Assembly: GCA_043228905.1 (NCBI GenBank)
Contig: JBHGNT010000012.1
Span: 18,600,001 to 18,664,000 of the forward strand
DNA: 64,000 bases
Source: Azolla caroliniana
Lineage: Eukaryota; Polypodiophyta
Direction: 5' to 3'
The notes under the pieces: model-generated
The model's database searches: none
What the model saw: the letters and a program-made list of their open reading frames with translations, nothing else
What the model was told of the DNA's origin: nothing
In this document: positions 13,685 to 26,445 of the stretch, piece by piece
Position numbering within the stretch: position 1 is the first letter of the stretch
Layout of the letters: each line of letters opens with the position of its first letter
Program-made: the position numbers and the translations under genes

Positions 13685-13716
<32 letters not shown>

Positions 13717-16700
13717 TTTCATGCAACTGTTTTGTTACAGTTCTCATCATTCTCATGTAGCTAGCTAGCTAGCCGTCTTTGTATAGCTTTTACAAGAAAG
13801 ATAGAATGGTTTGTGAAAAGAAAAAAGGGATGCTGATTGTAAACAGCTATGGTTTTTTCAGAGCGCATATCATTAAAGATCTATAGACGGATTGGGAGAC
13901 CCCATCACAAGATATCTAATCATGTTTCTTTTCAATCATAACAGTTCATATTGATATGTTGTGGGTTTCGTTGCAATCAAACAATCGTTCATGGGATTCT
14001 TTCTTCAATCAGAGAGCCCGTCATTATGTATCTAATCATGGTCTGCATATGCAAACATTGCATCCCAACAATAGAAACCTCTATTGTTTCTTTGCAATTA
14101 GAACTCCTATCATTCTATATCTAATCCTGGGTTGTACATACCAAGGTTCACATTCGTATGTTCTGAACTCCATTGAATATCCAGTATAGCAACTTTGGGT
14201 ATATTTAATATCGATAAACGTAGAATTGGGTATATCTAATAGAATTTGATGTTGAAATTATCTTCCCCAGAGGTCAGATATGATCTATGGAACCAAAATC
14301 TCACATTTTCACTTATTTGTATGTGGAATTTATAAGCAACTCCCAATACACAAGAATTTTATTAATGAATGTTGCAATCGAAAGTGCACATTGTGACTGA
14401 AAGAGAAACTGTGTAGGGATAGATAAGAGTTGAAATGTGGGGGAAGCAAGCTTGAATATGATGAAAAGTGAAGCATTATGGTATAGTGTGATACTCAGTC
14501 TCACAAACTTGTTTCGGCCAAATATGTACTGTTTATGAGTCTCATTTCTGTGCCCTCATGCCCCCATCCACATCAAAGCGATTATGAGCTAAGCTGTACA
14601 GAAGTGGCGGTGCAAACTACACACACAAGGCGGACGGACTCTATTTAGCATGTGCGAATGAGTGCGGTTTTCCCATTTGGAGAAGAGAGAGAAATCAATT
14701 AGAATCTGTTACATGGATGAGAGGAAGAGAGAGATTGAACAAATCAATAAATGGTTATGCAGGAAGGTGGAACATCTATGAATATGGAAACTTGCAGGGC
14801 CAAAGGTGCTGCCCCAGGATTCAAAGTTGCATTACTGGGAGCTTCTGGTGGCATAGGGCAACCTTTGGCACTTCTCCTCAAGATGAACCCATTTATTTCG
14901 GTTCTCCATCTCTATGATGTTGTTAACACCCCTGGTGTGACGGCCGACCTCAGCCACACCGACACAAGTGCTGTGGTAAGTGTTTAATATGTGATGCATC
15001 AATAAACAAAAGGGTAATTAATGACAGTATTGGAATATAAATTGCTAACCTGCTAGATATATGCCTGATTCCATCCTCCAATATATGCACAAATAGTATG
15101 TGTTTTATGATGAGTCTATCCACGTATAGATAATGACTTAGGTAGACATAGGGTTTTGCTTATATGATTGTTTGATTCGTGTTCTAGTTATTTTCTCAAA
15201 GTGCCTTAGGGATCCAAGGGGTAATATAAGGTGGGATTAGCATGCTAGATCTACATCTTAATATATGTTTTTATTTTGGATAACAGTCCCGTGAAGATTT
15301 AAAAATTGTGAAAATGAACATAGAAAATTTTGGTAAGTTCGTCATAAAAAAATTGGTTAAAAAGGAACGTTTGCCTTATTTCCTTAGAAAAGAAAGAAAA
15401 TTGATTTGTTAGATTCTCTTAAAATCCTTAATACCCATGACGGTCCAATTTCTAGAAGTTTAGTACCGGTAGAGAGAATGAATCTGCTAAATGTATTTTA
15501 ACATTAAAACAATGCTTGAATAGATTTCACACATTTAACATGAACGTATTAATTGTTGTTGGGCTGGGCTCTTGTAGGATGGTGTGATTCCATGTTAAAA
15601 CTTAAACATGGTTTCAATAGATTTTTGAATGTTTATAACATAAAACTTGGGCTCTCACAGGAATATGTGATTTCCTATTCAAAGACATGTATTATAGTAG
15701 ATGTAGAGAGAATAAATCTGACAAAACTTATTAAAACATGAAAAACATGGGTTTTATGTGACTGTGCCTTCCATATTCATAGTTAAAACATACGGATTCG
15801 TGCTGTCTAAATTAGCTTTTGTTTCTATTAAAGGTTCGTGGATTTGTTGGAAAAGACCAGCTTGAAGCTTCATTGGAAGGCATGGAGCTAGTGATCATCC
15901 CAGCCGGGGTTCCCCGAAAGCCAGGCATGACCCGAGATGACCTATTTAATATAAATGCGGGGATCGTCCGTACACTTTGTGAGGGAATTGCCAAAAGCTG
16001 CCCCAAAGCTATTGTCCACATCATTAGCAACCCTGTCAATTCTACTGTACCCATTGCGGCAGAAGTATTCAAAAAAGCAGGAATTTATGATCCAAAGCGT
16101 CTTATGGGGGTTACAACTCTAGATGTCGTCCGAGCCAACACCTTTGTGGTAAAACATGGTTCATTAAAACAAGTTTATGGTAGCTATATATAGAGATTCC
16201 TATGCTTATCTAACAAAACTAAAAAAGAAGAGGTAGTTCTTTTATAGAGAAAGGAATGAGATGCTACATGTCGAGAATTCTGTCTATAGCTCACAGATTT
16301 CTAATCAACATCTCTTTCATGTTTATATCTTTCGATCGCTTAATTTTACCATCACGTAATTGAGTTTGTGCTCTTTAAAAACTATAGGCAGAAGTGCTCG
16401 GAGTAGATCCAAAGTCAGTGAATGTGCCAGTAGTTGGAGGCCATGCAGGAATTACCATTTTGCCCTTACTTTCTCAGGTTCTTTCGAGCAAATCTGTTGT
16501 TTGTTTTGTAATAAATAGTGATATTTATTTTTCATCCAAGTGAAACTTTATGCACGTTTGCAGGTTACACCTCATTCTTCATTTTCCAAAGATGAGGTAG
16601 AATATTTAACAAACAGGATTCAAAATGGAGGAACAGAGGTGGTAGAGGTGAGATCCTCAGTATTGGGTTTGATGTATAGGTGCTTTGTGTCATGAAATAA

Positions 16701-17695
16701 ATAAATGTAAATATAGGTTTATGTATAAATCTAGATGCATAAATATAATATATATCCTGTATGTATTTCTCTCTGAACGGGCAAGGAAAATTTAGTGGGT
16801 AGGACATGTTCTCACAACTTGTTGTTTAGATGGCAAAGAACTGGAATCACTATGTCCAACAAATTTAAAATCTTAAAAAAAGGAGACTTCAAATATATTT
16901 AATGATGTTGGTTGATTACTTTGTCAAAATCCTTAAACTCTTTAGAAACTTGGATTTTAAACTTTTCTTCTGAATTCTCTTAAAGTATTGTACTGACTCA
17001 ATGATCTGCAGGCAAAAGCAGGTGCAGGCTCGGCAACATTATCAATGGTACTATATTTGGTCAAAGTCTTACTGTGAGATTTTATAGAATTCTAAGACAT
17101 CCTCAAGTGTTAAAAGAATTCTAAAACTGTGTGAAGCATCATAGGATGAGAGTTCAAATTCCCCTCCCCATTAAGAGAAAGGACAAGGAGAAGAAATAAA
17201 GTCTAAATGATTGAATAATTTTGAATTTCTAGGCATATGCTTCTGCAAAGTTCGCTGATGTTACCCTCCGCGCGTTGCAAGGCCATTCAGGCATTATTGA
17301 ATGTGCGTTTGTAGCATCACAGGTATGGATATAGAAATAAAATTTCAAATTTCAAGGGTGTTAATGAATGAATGACCATCTTTTGTGACCTCATTGGACA
17401 TTCCTCTCATAGGTGACCGAATTGCCTTATTTCGCCACAAAGGTTGTGTTAGGCAGGAATGGTGTGGAGGAAGTTTTACCACTAGGCCCTTTGAATGACT
17501 ATGAGAGGTCAGATTTTTCTTCACATATATGAAATGATGTTTGTGCTTTACATTTCATAATTCAAGTAATTTGATCGATTTTTGATTGTATGAATCAATG
17601 TTGTTCCTTCTTTCAGGAATGGCTTAGCAAATCTCAAAGGAGAGCTAAAAGCTAGCATCGAGAAAGGAATCGCGTTTGTATTAGGAAAGAAATAA
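13621..17695 (+). CDS. PMDH: peroxisomal (glyoxysomal) NAD-dependent malate dehydrogenase
   Basis: Interconverts malate and oxaloacetate with NAD in peroxisomes, supporting beta-oxidation, the glyoxylate cycle and photorespiration. Exons: 13621-13671, 14763-14975, 15834-16148, 16388-16477, 16564-16647, 17012-17047, 17233-17322, 17413-17507, 17617-17695; 350 aa, close to the usual length. Exon 1 ([17 protein letters not shown]) carries a canonical PTS2 nonapeptide RLARINAHL at residues 4-12. The conserved CRAKG segment at the presequence processing site is at 28-32. The NAD fold starts with GASGGIGQ (43-50) and the ribose-binding Asp69. Active-site residues are Arg116 and Arg122 in the mobile loop ([10 protein letters not shown]), Asp185 and Arg188 ([11 protein letters not shown]), and His212 (GGHAG). 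The C-terminus is VLGKK with no PTS1. An in-frame ATG lies at 14751 in intron 1, immediately before exon 2. Exons are well conserved and no damage is seen. Confidence 0.96.
13685..13719. repeat. (TTTC)n microsatellite in PMDH intron 1
   Basis: Seven or eight perfect CTTT units start about 14 bases after the exon 1 donor (GTAAGC at 13672). The array lies in the intron and breaks no splice signal. Confidence 0.9.
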
Positions 17696-19038
17696 CTTGT
17701 TGAAATCTTGCGAGAGAAAAATGCAATTAGTGGAAGAAGATAGTCATGGAGCCTGACTATAAGCCTTCTCCTTGTACTTTTGGGAAGAATGTTGTCTTTT
17801 GCCTTGTCTATATGATGGAGAATAATCCAGTTTCATTGTATTGTTGACTTGAAATAATGCATTAATTATATTAACTTTATGTGGGCTTCATTGCAAGTGT
17901 GGCGTCATATTTTGCAAAGATTGGCTAGACCTAGACTGGGGATTAATTAGACATGGTGTCAATCACACGCTACGTATTGAGATGTGCATTTTCACGTATC
18001 ATAAAAGGTGCTAAGTTAATGAAGTTCATATTCTGGATACACAACCACTGCTCCTTAGTGTGTCCACTACCATCTCCATACAATCAAACTTGAGACCTTG
18101 AAATATTTTGTGGTAACTCTTATGTTTCAACAAGGGCTGCTCCTCAATCTATATATTCTATTACTTGCCATCATGATGGCAACCATGTAGGAAAAGCAAC
18201 ATCTTGCTTTCATGGATTTGGATAATGAGAAACACATTTTTCTTCTTCAGTGGCTGGCTTTTTGTGTTTGTTGGGTGGGGTGAAGAATACATCGTGCACT
18301 GAATGTAACCAATCATATGATTTTGTATTCAAAGAGGAGAGAATTATAACTTGGATGGTATTCCTCGAGGGAAAGCTGGTGCTTTGCACATAATTACAGA
18401 TTTGTCACAGTTGTACCCTTCATAAAAGCTTGAAGAGTTTCATTTGCAAATTAACATCAAGCCTGATCACACGGCAAATGACAACAATTGTTCAGAATGT
18501 TTTGCATTTTCTGTAAAAAATAATCGAAAATTTCACACAAGATATACAATATTGTAGTTCATTTTGGTAAAAATTTAGAAAACTGACCAAAAATGAGAAA
18601 TCTCAACCATCACAAATTGAATTTAACAGTAATAACACGACTAACATTAAATTTAACAGTGCCATTGATGAAAACGAATGGCACCATGAAAAACAATGGT
18701 TGAACTTGGTTTTAAATGATATTATCTGTATTATAAAATGGAGCATTTTGAGCTTGGTAAATGCTCCACAATGAGTGTGAAGCATCTGTGACATGAATAA
18801 GCAAAAATGCTAAATGTAATACATGTTGGACTTTGTGTACACTCTTAAGAGTCCATCAATTACAGCCTCTTTACAATTATGCTTCACCCAACCCAAAACT
18901 GCCTTGTGAGCTTAGAAATCCTGAAGCTTCTGAAACTGATCCAATGTTGACATTCAATCTTGAGAAAGACTATACAATTACAAGATGCATCAAGTAGCAT
19001 CGGAAATGGCCTATGGGAAAGAAAATTTTGACAACCTT
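17696..19038. other. convergent 3' flanks of PMDH and TPST
   Basis: 1.34 kb between two stop codons of genes facing each other. The PMDH 3' end probably lies near the AATAAT/AATAATGCATT signals at 17,820-17,865. The rest is AT-rich and contains nothing I recognise. TPST's 3' UTR is expected within 18,600-19,038. Confidence 0.5.
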
Positions 19039-22000
19039 TCACATTTTCATGTGCACACTACGGTTCTGAACCTTTTGAAATCTCCGTACCCGTACTCCAT
19101 TTCGAAATAGTGTACCTGTCGTAACCATGACCACACTAATGCATACAAACATCAAACACATTGCTTTGCGGGATCCAAACCATGATGGATGCCAACCATC
19201 ATCTATGATTTCTGTAACTGAAATTTCTTCTTCAATAGTTTTTGATATTTGTGGCTGAAGAACCATGGGAGAGTGCATAACCTGAAAAGATATTTATATT
19301 AGGCAATAAATATCACCAATCATGAGGAAGCACAAACATATTTAGCAACACAATATATTATATATTAGAGGGGAATATTGATAACCTTTTTAACTCTCGA
19401 CCTTAATGGGAAGTACTTGGAGAAAATGCTTTGAGCATAATTGTAGAGCTCCATGTCAAGATTGTTCATCTCTGTAATGGCTTCAAGAGTCTCTTTCGCA
19501 ACTTGATGTCGGGCCTAGTAATGTTGCAAAGAAGACATTACTATTTCTTTTGCTTTTGTCTGTTCTCATTTTTTTCTGCTTTTAGAAATGTAACATCGTA
19601 ATGTTCATGCTTAAACTTTGTGAATGAATGGCAAACAGACCATTTGTGTGCATGTGCGTGTGCATGCACAGATGAGCATGTGTATGTACGCATGCATATA
19701 TAATATATAGATGTATGTACCTCGCTTGAAAAGTTTATTGGTAGAACACTTTTCAGGGAGAGGATGCGTCGTTGGATTTGTGTTTTCCTGAGACGGCCAG
19801 CACAACTCTCATATTTCTCTATCAGTCCATATACTGTGAGCTGCCAGCACAGAATGATCATCATCACTAGTGGAGTTTGAAATATGACTATATACTTATT
19901 CTGCTAATGAAGGGAATCACTAACATTTGTCTTAGGAGTTTCATTCGCTGCATGTGTTGCATTCTCAAGATGTATATTATGAACCTGTAAAGGTGTTATA
20001 CGTGATATATACATATGTTAGGAACATTTTGTGAGGCGTGTGAAAAGCTTCATCCTGGCTGGTTAAAAAGCAAGTACCTCTGTATTTGATGAGTCCTTGA
20101 TCTGCCCAGGTTGTTCTGATGAATCATCTGCAAGAGGTAACACTCAAGCTTTTAGAAGTGAGTGACTAGGTTTGACTGTAAGGATTTCTCTAATAAATAT
20201 GTTTAAATTTTGACAGGAAAAGCTTCAGCTAATAATTTCAAATGTACGTCCAAATTTAAAAGTCACATCTCGTCTATTATAAATGATGCCAGTCAAGTCA
20301 GTACATGTAAATCTAGACGTCCGATCTCAATGTCTAGTAAACTAATCCTAGTCCAAATATCTGGACACAGCACTCTGAATTACGAAATGTTTAGATTCTG
20401 GGTTGCACTGTTGACACAATGACTTCACCGTTCATTACGTGCATGCTTCAATTCAAAGCAACAAAACTTTGGATAATATGAGCAAAACTCAATTGGCACT
20501 GAAATCTCTCACATTATATCACCTTCGGATGGAATTATTGCAGATGCATTCCCATGTTGACCCAATGGAAGCATTTGTCCTCCAACAACATGAGCAAAAA
20601 GTTTTGCAGCATCTCCATGTTTGTCTGTTAGTCCAACGAATATCATTTGATCCATTCGACTCTGTAACGCCAAAAGAAAATATTAGCTGAATAAAAACAA
20701 AGATATTTTACTTAAAACTTCACCCAACTACAAGAAACAACATAAGTGAAAATGTTGATAGGATCACCTTTGCAACATCTAGAACGTGATAACTGAGGTC
20801 TGGATACTCAATTGCACACTTTCGGACATTTTTTGCTTCTCTTATATAGGAATTGTTAGTGAGCCCAGCAACCTAAAACGGAAAGAATACATGCACTGCT
20901 CTTAAACATTCTCAACATATACAACCTACTAAGAATATATATTCACAGAAGTTAGCGTAAAATGTGTAAAACTGTTAGCTGGGGTATATGGATGTGACCA
21001 GTCATTGGAAGTTAATTAAACTTGCCATTGGACTGAAGCACAGACATTCATGTGCTTATGCAAGATCGATACAAAGATGTGTCATCCAGTCATCAGAGTG
21101 GACATTCGATCATTCCTTGTGTTCTTAAAATAATCTGCTATGTAAACCATTGATATAAGCTAATGCACCAAATATGCAGAAAACATCACTTGGAATTACC
21201 ATTTTAGTCAGACATGACCATTATTCTCAGTGTCTGGTATCAAATAGATCATATTGAACCTTACAAAAAAACATTCAACACCAAATACACAGAAGCATGA
21301 CATGGAATTAGGTTCAAATATGCAGAAAACATCATATGCATTATATAAGCTAATGCACCAAATATGCAGAAACATCACTTGGAATTACCATTTTAGTCAG
21401 ACATGACCATTATTGTCAGTATCAGGTATCAAATAGATCATATTGAACCTTACAAAAAAAACATTCAACACCAAATACACAGAAGCATGACATGGAGTTA
21501 CCATTTTAGTCAGGCATGATTGTCACTCTCAGGTAGCAAATAGATCATATTGGACCTTACGACATTTTTAAATTATTACAACACCAAGGTAGAGTCACCT
21601 AATTGGCTGTGGCTTATAGGTGACTATTCTAAAGCGGGGGCAAGCGGCCAACATCAATGAGCACATGTTATACCATAAATTACCTGGAATGTTGCACCAT
21701 TGTGTAGTATGTCGATGACTATAGGTTGATAAATAAACTCATGCAATGGCATCACATAAGAACTTGCATTATAGTTAGAGAATTCTTCCGAATACAATTG
21801 AACATCTTCAAACTCCCTCCTCTTCTCCTAAAAATCATAATCAAGCATCCCAGGACCAGTCATTAAAGCTTATATTGTATATTATACATAAATTTAAGGG
21901 AAAAACTCCAGGATACCTCAGTTTTTCTTAATTTTTCCAAATGCCAGACAGTTTTGATTAATGCCCCTTGGTTAACCCCCAAAAGAGCAATTACATGTGC

Positions 22001-25000
22001 TATTTGAGCAATAACATGGCCAATCATCCCCTTTTTATCAGCAATGTGTTATTTTTGGAAGTACATGATCAATTCATTCACTGTTCTCTCTTTAGGGGGT
22101 TAATCAAGGGTTTTCATGACAGTAATGATAACTCTCGGGCATTTAAGGCAATAAAGAAAAACTGGTTATTTTGGGGTTTTCTTCTGTTTTTAAATGATGT
22201 GAACTTACACGTGCAAAAATATCTTCTCTCATCCAGGGAACTAGAAGACTCCATGGCCATATATTTAAAGTACTTGCTCCATTGGTCTTCGTGGCTAAAG
22301 GCTTTCGTTTATTTCGGGACAAGAAGCGTGAAGCTACCTCGACAGAGAACTCATATGCACTGAAGATGCGGTCTACAGGATGGCGCATGTTGGTTACTAC
22401 CGATGTTGAATCAGCTGGTAGTTTAGAAAGGATACTATAATCATCATGTGTTACAAGTAATCTGCAGTGCTTGCTACCATAATTCACAATGATACAATGT
22501 CAGGCTTTCACTCGAAGACATAACCACCTTAAATATAATGGAAATGGTAACTTACAATGATTCTATTTAAATTTAAGAGCACTTAACATATCAAATCCAG
22601 TTACGCTTAAAATAAATGTGAAACAGATTAGGGTTGATCAACTTGTGTAACGCCACCAAAGAAATTCAACAAAAGAGCTGTGATAAGATATTATTCCTCT
22701 ACAAATAACTACTCAGACAGGGCCCTGGAACATCCAGAGGGCTTGAAAATACCCATTATACCAACAATTTGGCCAGATTTTAAACACTTGAGAAATCTAG
22801 ATTGTTCTTAAACAAGGTAGTTGACACCCTGTTGGAATCAAAGACCGGCACCCTCTGCGGCATTTCTTTATTCATAATTGATAGCAGAGGATATAATAAG
22901 GTAGGGCACAAAGTGTAAAAACAAAGCCATCAGTTAAAGCCTATTTCAACAATGAAAACCCAAGAAGACTATCTTGACGGTACACTCCACTGAGCTCAGT
23001 GGAAAAGAAAGCAAATACGCCATGAGACATCTAGAATTTAGCACTCTAAAATAAGCTGCCATTAGCTCTAATGCTGAACTCTCGTTCTACATAAAAAAAA
23101 GTGTTTTGTTGAATAAGGTCTTGATCATGCTGCCAACTATCACCTTCTTCAAAAACGACATATTCACCCACTCACTTATCTACTCTCTTATAACTTTTAA
23201 GTGCTTTTATCGAGGGCCTAACATAGAGTGACTTTAAAGGACACAATTTGACAATTAGATACACACGTCCACACACATCTGAACCTAATGCTAACTGGAT
23301 GGCCACATGCCAATCTAAAAGCTTTGGCTGCTTCAGTCCAGGGACATTCCAGTTGGGCATTTCACACAGGCCATGCAACGTTGTCTTGCTCGTTTTTAAA
23401 AGTTCATGGCCACATCAACAGACAAGAAAAATGTTTGTGTAATCAGCTTTATAAACACCGTGAAGAAACCTTAAAAGGGGGAAAATCGCATAGAATAAAA
23501 TAAATAAATACGCACATCAGAACCCAATGCTAACATCTCTATGACATGCATCTGCAAATTTGTGAATGGTGACACTGAATCGGAGGTTTCTAAATTTTAT
23601 TGAGAGGGGAAACGGTTGTTCCCAATCAGCAAGAGAAAGAATTGTTTTTTTCGTTACTTCAGCATATGGGGAATTAAATTCACAAAATATATCCATGCAT
23701 CACAACACAGCGACAGTGGTGACGTATATTCAAGGGATGAAATTGTTTTGTACATCCCCAGATATGAATATAGAGATAAATATCTGTTTTGGACAAGTGA
23801 TCAGCCCTAATCTTGATCTTAAATGGATTAATTAATGTTCTAGCAGATTCCTAAACATTATAAAGCGATGACATATCAGACTACACTGGAAGCAAGCTAG
23901 AGCAGGATCTGAGACCCTATACTTGATCAATGGCTGAGTCTCAAAATAATGCAAAAAGACTTCTAAGTAGAAAATATAAAAGAAATACAAGTATCTTGGA
24001 ATAGATTATGTGTTTTAGAGCTTATTATTCTTAATATGCAATTTCTCAAAGGCATCTTCAACTTTGCAAATAGGAAAAGAAAACTGAATTTCACCTTGAA
24101 TTGAATCGGAATTTGTCATATGATCGGTCACAATGCTCTTCAGGGCGGTACAAATGACGCAATAAGCTGTAGATAGAAGGAGACAGACATTAATGATATA
24201 CAAGAATGCAGTGGTTAGTGATTAAAAATACAGGTTTTGCAGTAATTGTGTTCTTTATATCTCTAAATGTGGCCAAATACCCTTGGCCAACCCCATCTCC
24301 AGTAATTTTATGGTAAATCATCCCCTTCTTTCTTGATTAGATATGTTATTTGAGCAATCATATGGTGAAGCCGTCCCGTCTCCTTCTCCTCTCTTTCGGG
24401 GGGTTGACCAGGGGTACTTTTAAAGTAACAAAAACTTTGGGGCATTTCGGTAAATAAGACAAACTCGATGGTATTTCGGAGTTTCCTCATTTTCTTACCA
24501 TTGATGATATGTCCGTCCACCTGTGCGAGGAACATGTAGAAAATAAAGAAGTTCTTTAAGAACCTTGTTATGGTTTTCAGGTAGCTCTTCCATCTCATGC
24601 AATGCTTCCTCAGCCCAGGCCTTCACAAGAAGGCTGCATTTTTCGTATTCTTTACCATGAACAATCACAATGACAACTGAGAAGAATCCATTTCAATTAA
24701 ATTAGAACATAATATAAAGGAACAAAAAAAATAAAATCAATGTGTTTCAAATCTAGTCACTTCAATTAATCAGACAACAACAGAAAAAGACCATTTTTAC
24801 TCCGTATTTTTCAAATCTAAACAACACAAGGATGAGGATAAGCCATTTCGGTTGAGCAGAAAACAACAGAAAGAGGCCAATGTTTCTGCTGTATTGTGAT
24901 CTAAGCAACAGATAAAATGATTGCTTTGCTGCGTAGAGATCTATAACTATTTCAGTTTATGAGAAAATAGAAACCGACAGAAATTTTAGATTTTTCCCTT

Positions 25001-25606
25001 CAATCATAGAACCACGGAAAGTGCTATTTCCATTCATCAGGAGAGTACACAAGAATAGGAAATAACACAGAGTGAATATGTATCTCTTTTTTGTTGCACT
25101 ACGATATATAAGCAAAAGAAGACCGAGGAGAACAATTTCAGTTGATCAGAGAAGAGCAGAAAGAGATTTGGATTTTTCCATTATTTGAATTGATTCGAAA
25201 ACAGCAGAACTAAAAGAAATTTTGCCACCGGTTCAGTTAACCAGAAAGCAACAGAAAGGGAACACTCTTTATTTTCTGGTTTGCTTATCTATATAATCAA
25301 CAAAGGAGGAGAAGAATCCATTTCAGTGAATCAGAGGAAACTAGAAAGCTGCCTTCGTTTCCTTCTGTTTCAGTTACTTAGAAAAATTAAAGAAACAGGA
25401 ACTTGAGTCGGCTCATCGGAAAACGGCAGAACGGTAAACACGGTTGTAGCTATGTTCAGTCAATTAATGAGACAGAAGACATGGTTCTCTCTCCATTTGC
25501 GATATGAAACGGGAGCAGAATGCGGGAAGGGAAGGAAAGGAGAATCACCTGAAGAAATAGCGAAGAAGAAGAAGAAGAAGACGGCAGGGAGCAGCGAAGA
25601 TTTCAT
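19039..25606 (-). CDS. TPST: plant tyrosylprotein sulfotransferase
   Basis: Golgi enzyme that transfers sulfate from PAPS to tyrosines of secreted peptide hormones (PSK, PSY, RGF/GLV and CIF in Arabidopsis). Exons in transcript order: 25549-25606, 24499-24676, 24095-24166, 22209-22473, 21684-21827, 20768-20872, 20523-20661, 20078-20127, 19925-19984, 19721-19840, 19386-19514, 19039-19281; 520 aa, near the Arabidopsis length. A signal peptide (MKSSLLPAVFFFFFFAISS plus a Val/Ile stretch) fills residues 1-26. The 5'-phosphosulfate loop HVPRTGGRTY is at 67-76. The 3'-phosphate motif region TSVVTNMRHPVDRIFSAYEF follows in exon 4, then LNIWPWSLLVPWMRED. One membrane segment (about 480-499) sits near the C-terminus with a basic cytosolic tail (RVRRFQK), the type I topology of plant TPST. 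It is unrelated in fold order to animal TPST. Exons are intact. Introns 2 and 4 carry MITEs and intron 5 a tandem duplication. Confidence 0.95.
21154..21540. repeat. 190-bp tandem duplication in TPST intron 5
   Basis: The block starting ATAAGCTAATGCACCAAATA occurs at 21,154 and again at 21,344. Both copies run on through TTTTAGTCAGACATGACC and AAATAGATCATATTGAACC. A third, partial and more diverged copy starts near 21,498 (TACCATTTTAGTCAGGCATG). Everything lies inside intron 5 (20873-21683). Confidence 0.85.
21895..22190. mobile_element. MITE, family A copy 1 (TPST intron 4)
   Basis: A roughly 295-bp element with long imperfect terminal inverted repeats. The left end starts GGGAAAAACTCC and continues to CAGTTTTTCTTA. 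The right end, reverse-complemented, starts AGAAGAAAACCCCAAA and continues to CAGTTTTTCTTT. Subterminal blocks also mirror each other (CCCTTGGTTAACCCCC against CCCTTGATTAACCCCC). It contains no coding region. A TTTAA-like string flanks both sides, so the target duplication may be TTTAA. It stops about 18 bases inside the intron from the exon 4 donor. Confidence 0.75.
24255..24487. mobile_element. MITE, family A copy 2 (TPST intron 2)
   Basis: Relative of the element at 21,895. Its right end reverse-complemented reads AGGAAACTCCGAAATACC followed by GAGTTTGTCTTA, matching the left end of copy 1. The internal GGGGGTTGACCAGGGG matches the mirrored CCCCC block. The left side is shorter and more decayed. 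The right end is only about 10 bases from the splice donor of TPST exon 2 (GT at 24,498-24,497). Confidence 0.6.
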
Positions 25607-25830
25607 TCTCGAAATCCTTGCGCTTTGAATCTGTGCGTGCGAAGAGTTGAGAGAGAGAGAGAAGGGATCGATGGATCGATCAGGAATCTGTGCAGGAGGA
25701 GAGTCGGAGAAGGCTCTGATCGTTGGTTCTGAGAGAATCCATCATCGATGATGGGAGAGGAAGGGAGGAGGGAGAATCCATGGCAGCTGCTTGCTGCGTT
25801 TTTTGCTTTTTTTGCGTTTTGCTTTTTGCT

Positions 25831-26016
25831 TTTCTTCTTCTTCTTCTTCTTCTTCTTCTTCCTCCTCGATACCTTTGAAATCTCTGAACAAACTCAGACA
25901 CAGAAAGAGAGTCTCTCATTTATTATTCTCTCTGTTTTTTGCGTTTTCGTGGCTTCTATTCCAAGTATTTGCAAAAGTAGCCCCTTCGTTTTCTCTCTCT
26001 CTCTTTTCTTCTTCTT

Positions 26017-26046
<30 letters not shown>
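25831..26046. repeat. two (CTT)n arrays in the TPST upstream region
   Basis: (CTT)n at 25,832-25,860 and 26,007-26,046, separated by mixed sequence, form GAA arrays on the TPST strand. They sit 230-440 bases before the TPST start and may be partly transcribed. Open frames rich in Phe, Ser or Leu across here are microsatellite artefacts. Confidence 0.85.
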
Positions 26047-26047
<1 letters not shown>

Positions 26048-26250
26048 TGGCTCTCTTTGTTGATTCAAACACAACTACACGACAATCAATCACATTGGCA
26101 AGTCTGTAACAAAAATCGAGCTCTCATCGTGTGTGTATTGTGTGTGTGTGGACTGTATGTATGTACACCAGACGACCTCGCCAAAAAACGCAGCCCTGCA
26201 TGCGAACATATGAGACATTTGCTTGATTGTTCCGCTTGACCGCCAAAGGT

Positions 26251-26262
26251 CTATATAAATAG
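26251..26262 (+). promoter_or_regulatory. TATA-box-like motif, duplicated unit 1
   Basis: CTATATAAATAG is a textbook plant TATA box in plus orientation. The corresponding motif in the second unit is at 26,434-26,445. No coding sequence was recognised downstream, so either an unrecognised transcript, a decayed element's promoter or chance is possible. Confidence 0.35.
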
Positions 26263-26433
26263 AGTGTGTTGCCCTTGCACTGATAACAAAAATCGAACTC
26301 TCATCCATCATGTGTGCGTGTGTGTACGTGTGCCGTGGACTACATGTACACTAGAACTCGCCAAAAGAGGCAGTTTGTACATGCGAACATACGAAACACT
26401 GCCTGATTGTTCAACAACTTGACCGTCAAAGTT

Positions 26434-26445
26434 CTATATAAATAG
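26434..26445 (+). promoter_or_regulatory. TATA-box-like motif, duplicated unit 2
   Basis: An identical CTATATAAATAG motif sits in the second copy of the duplication. That both copies keep it intact while flanking bases differ is suggestive but not proof of function. Confidence 0.35.

Noticed and set aside
21968-22363. 131-codon plus frame over TPST intron 4 and exon 4
   Set aside because: It runs through a MITE and antisense to the conserved sulfotransferase exon.
25748-26239. 163- and 90-codon plus-strand frames rich in Phe, Ser and Leu
   Set aside because: Explained by CTT microsatellites upstream of TPST; no domain or conservation pattern.
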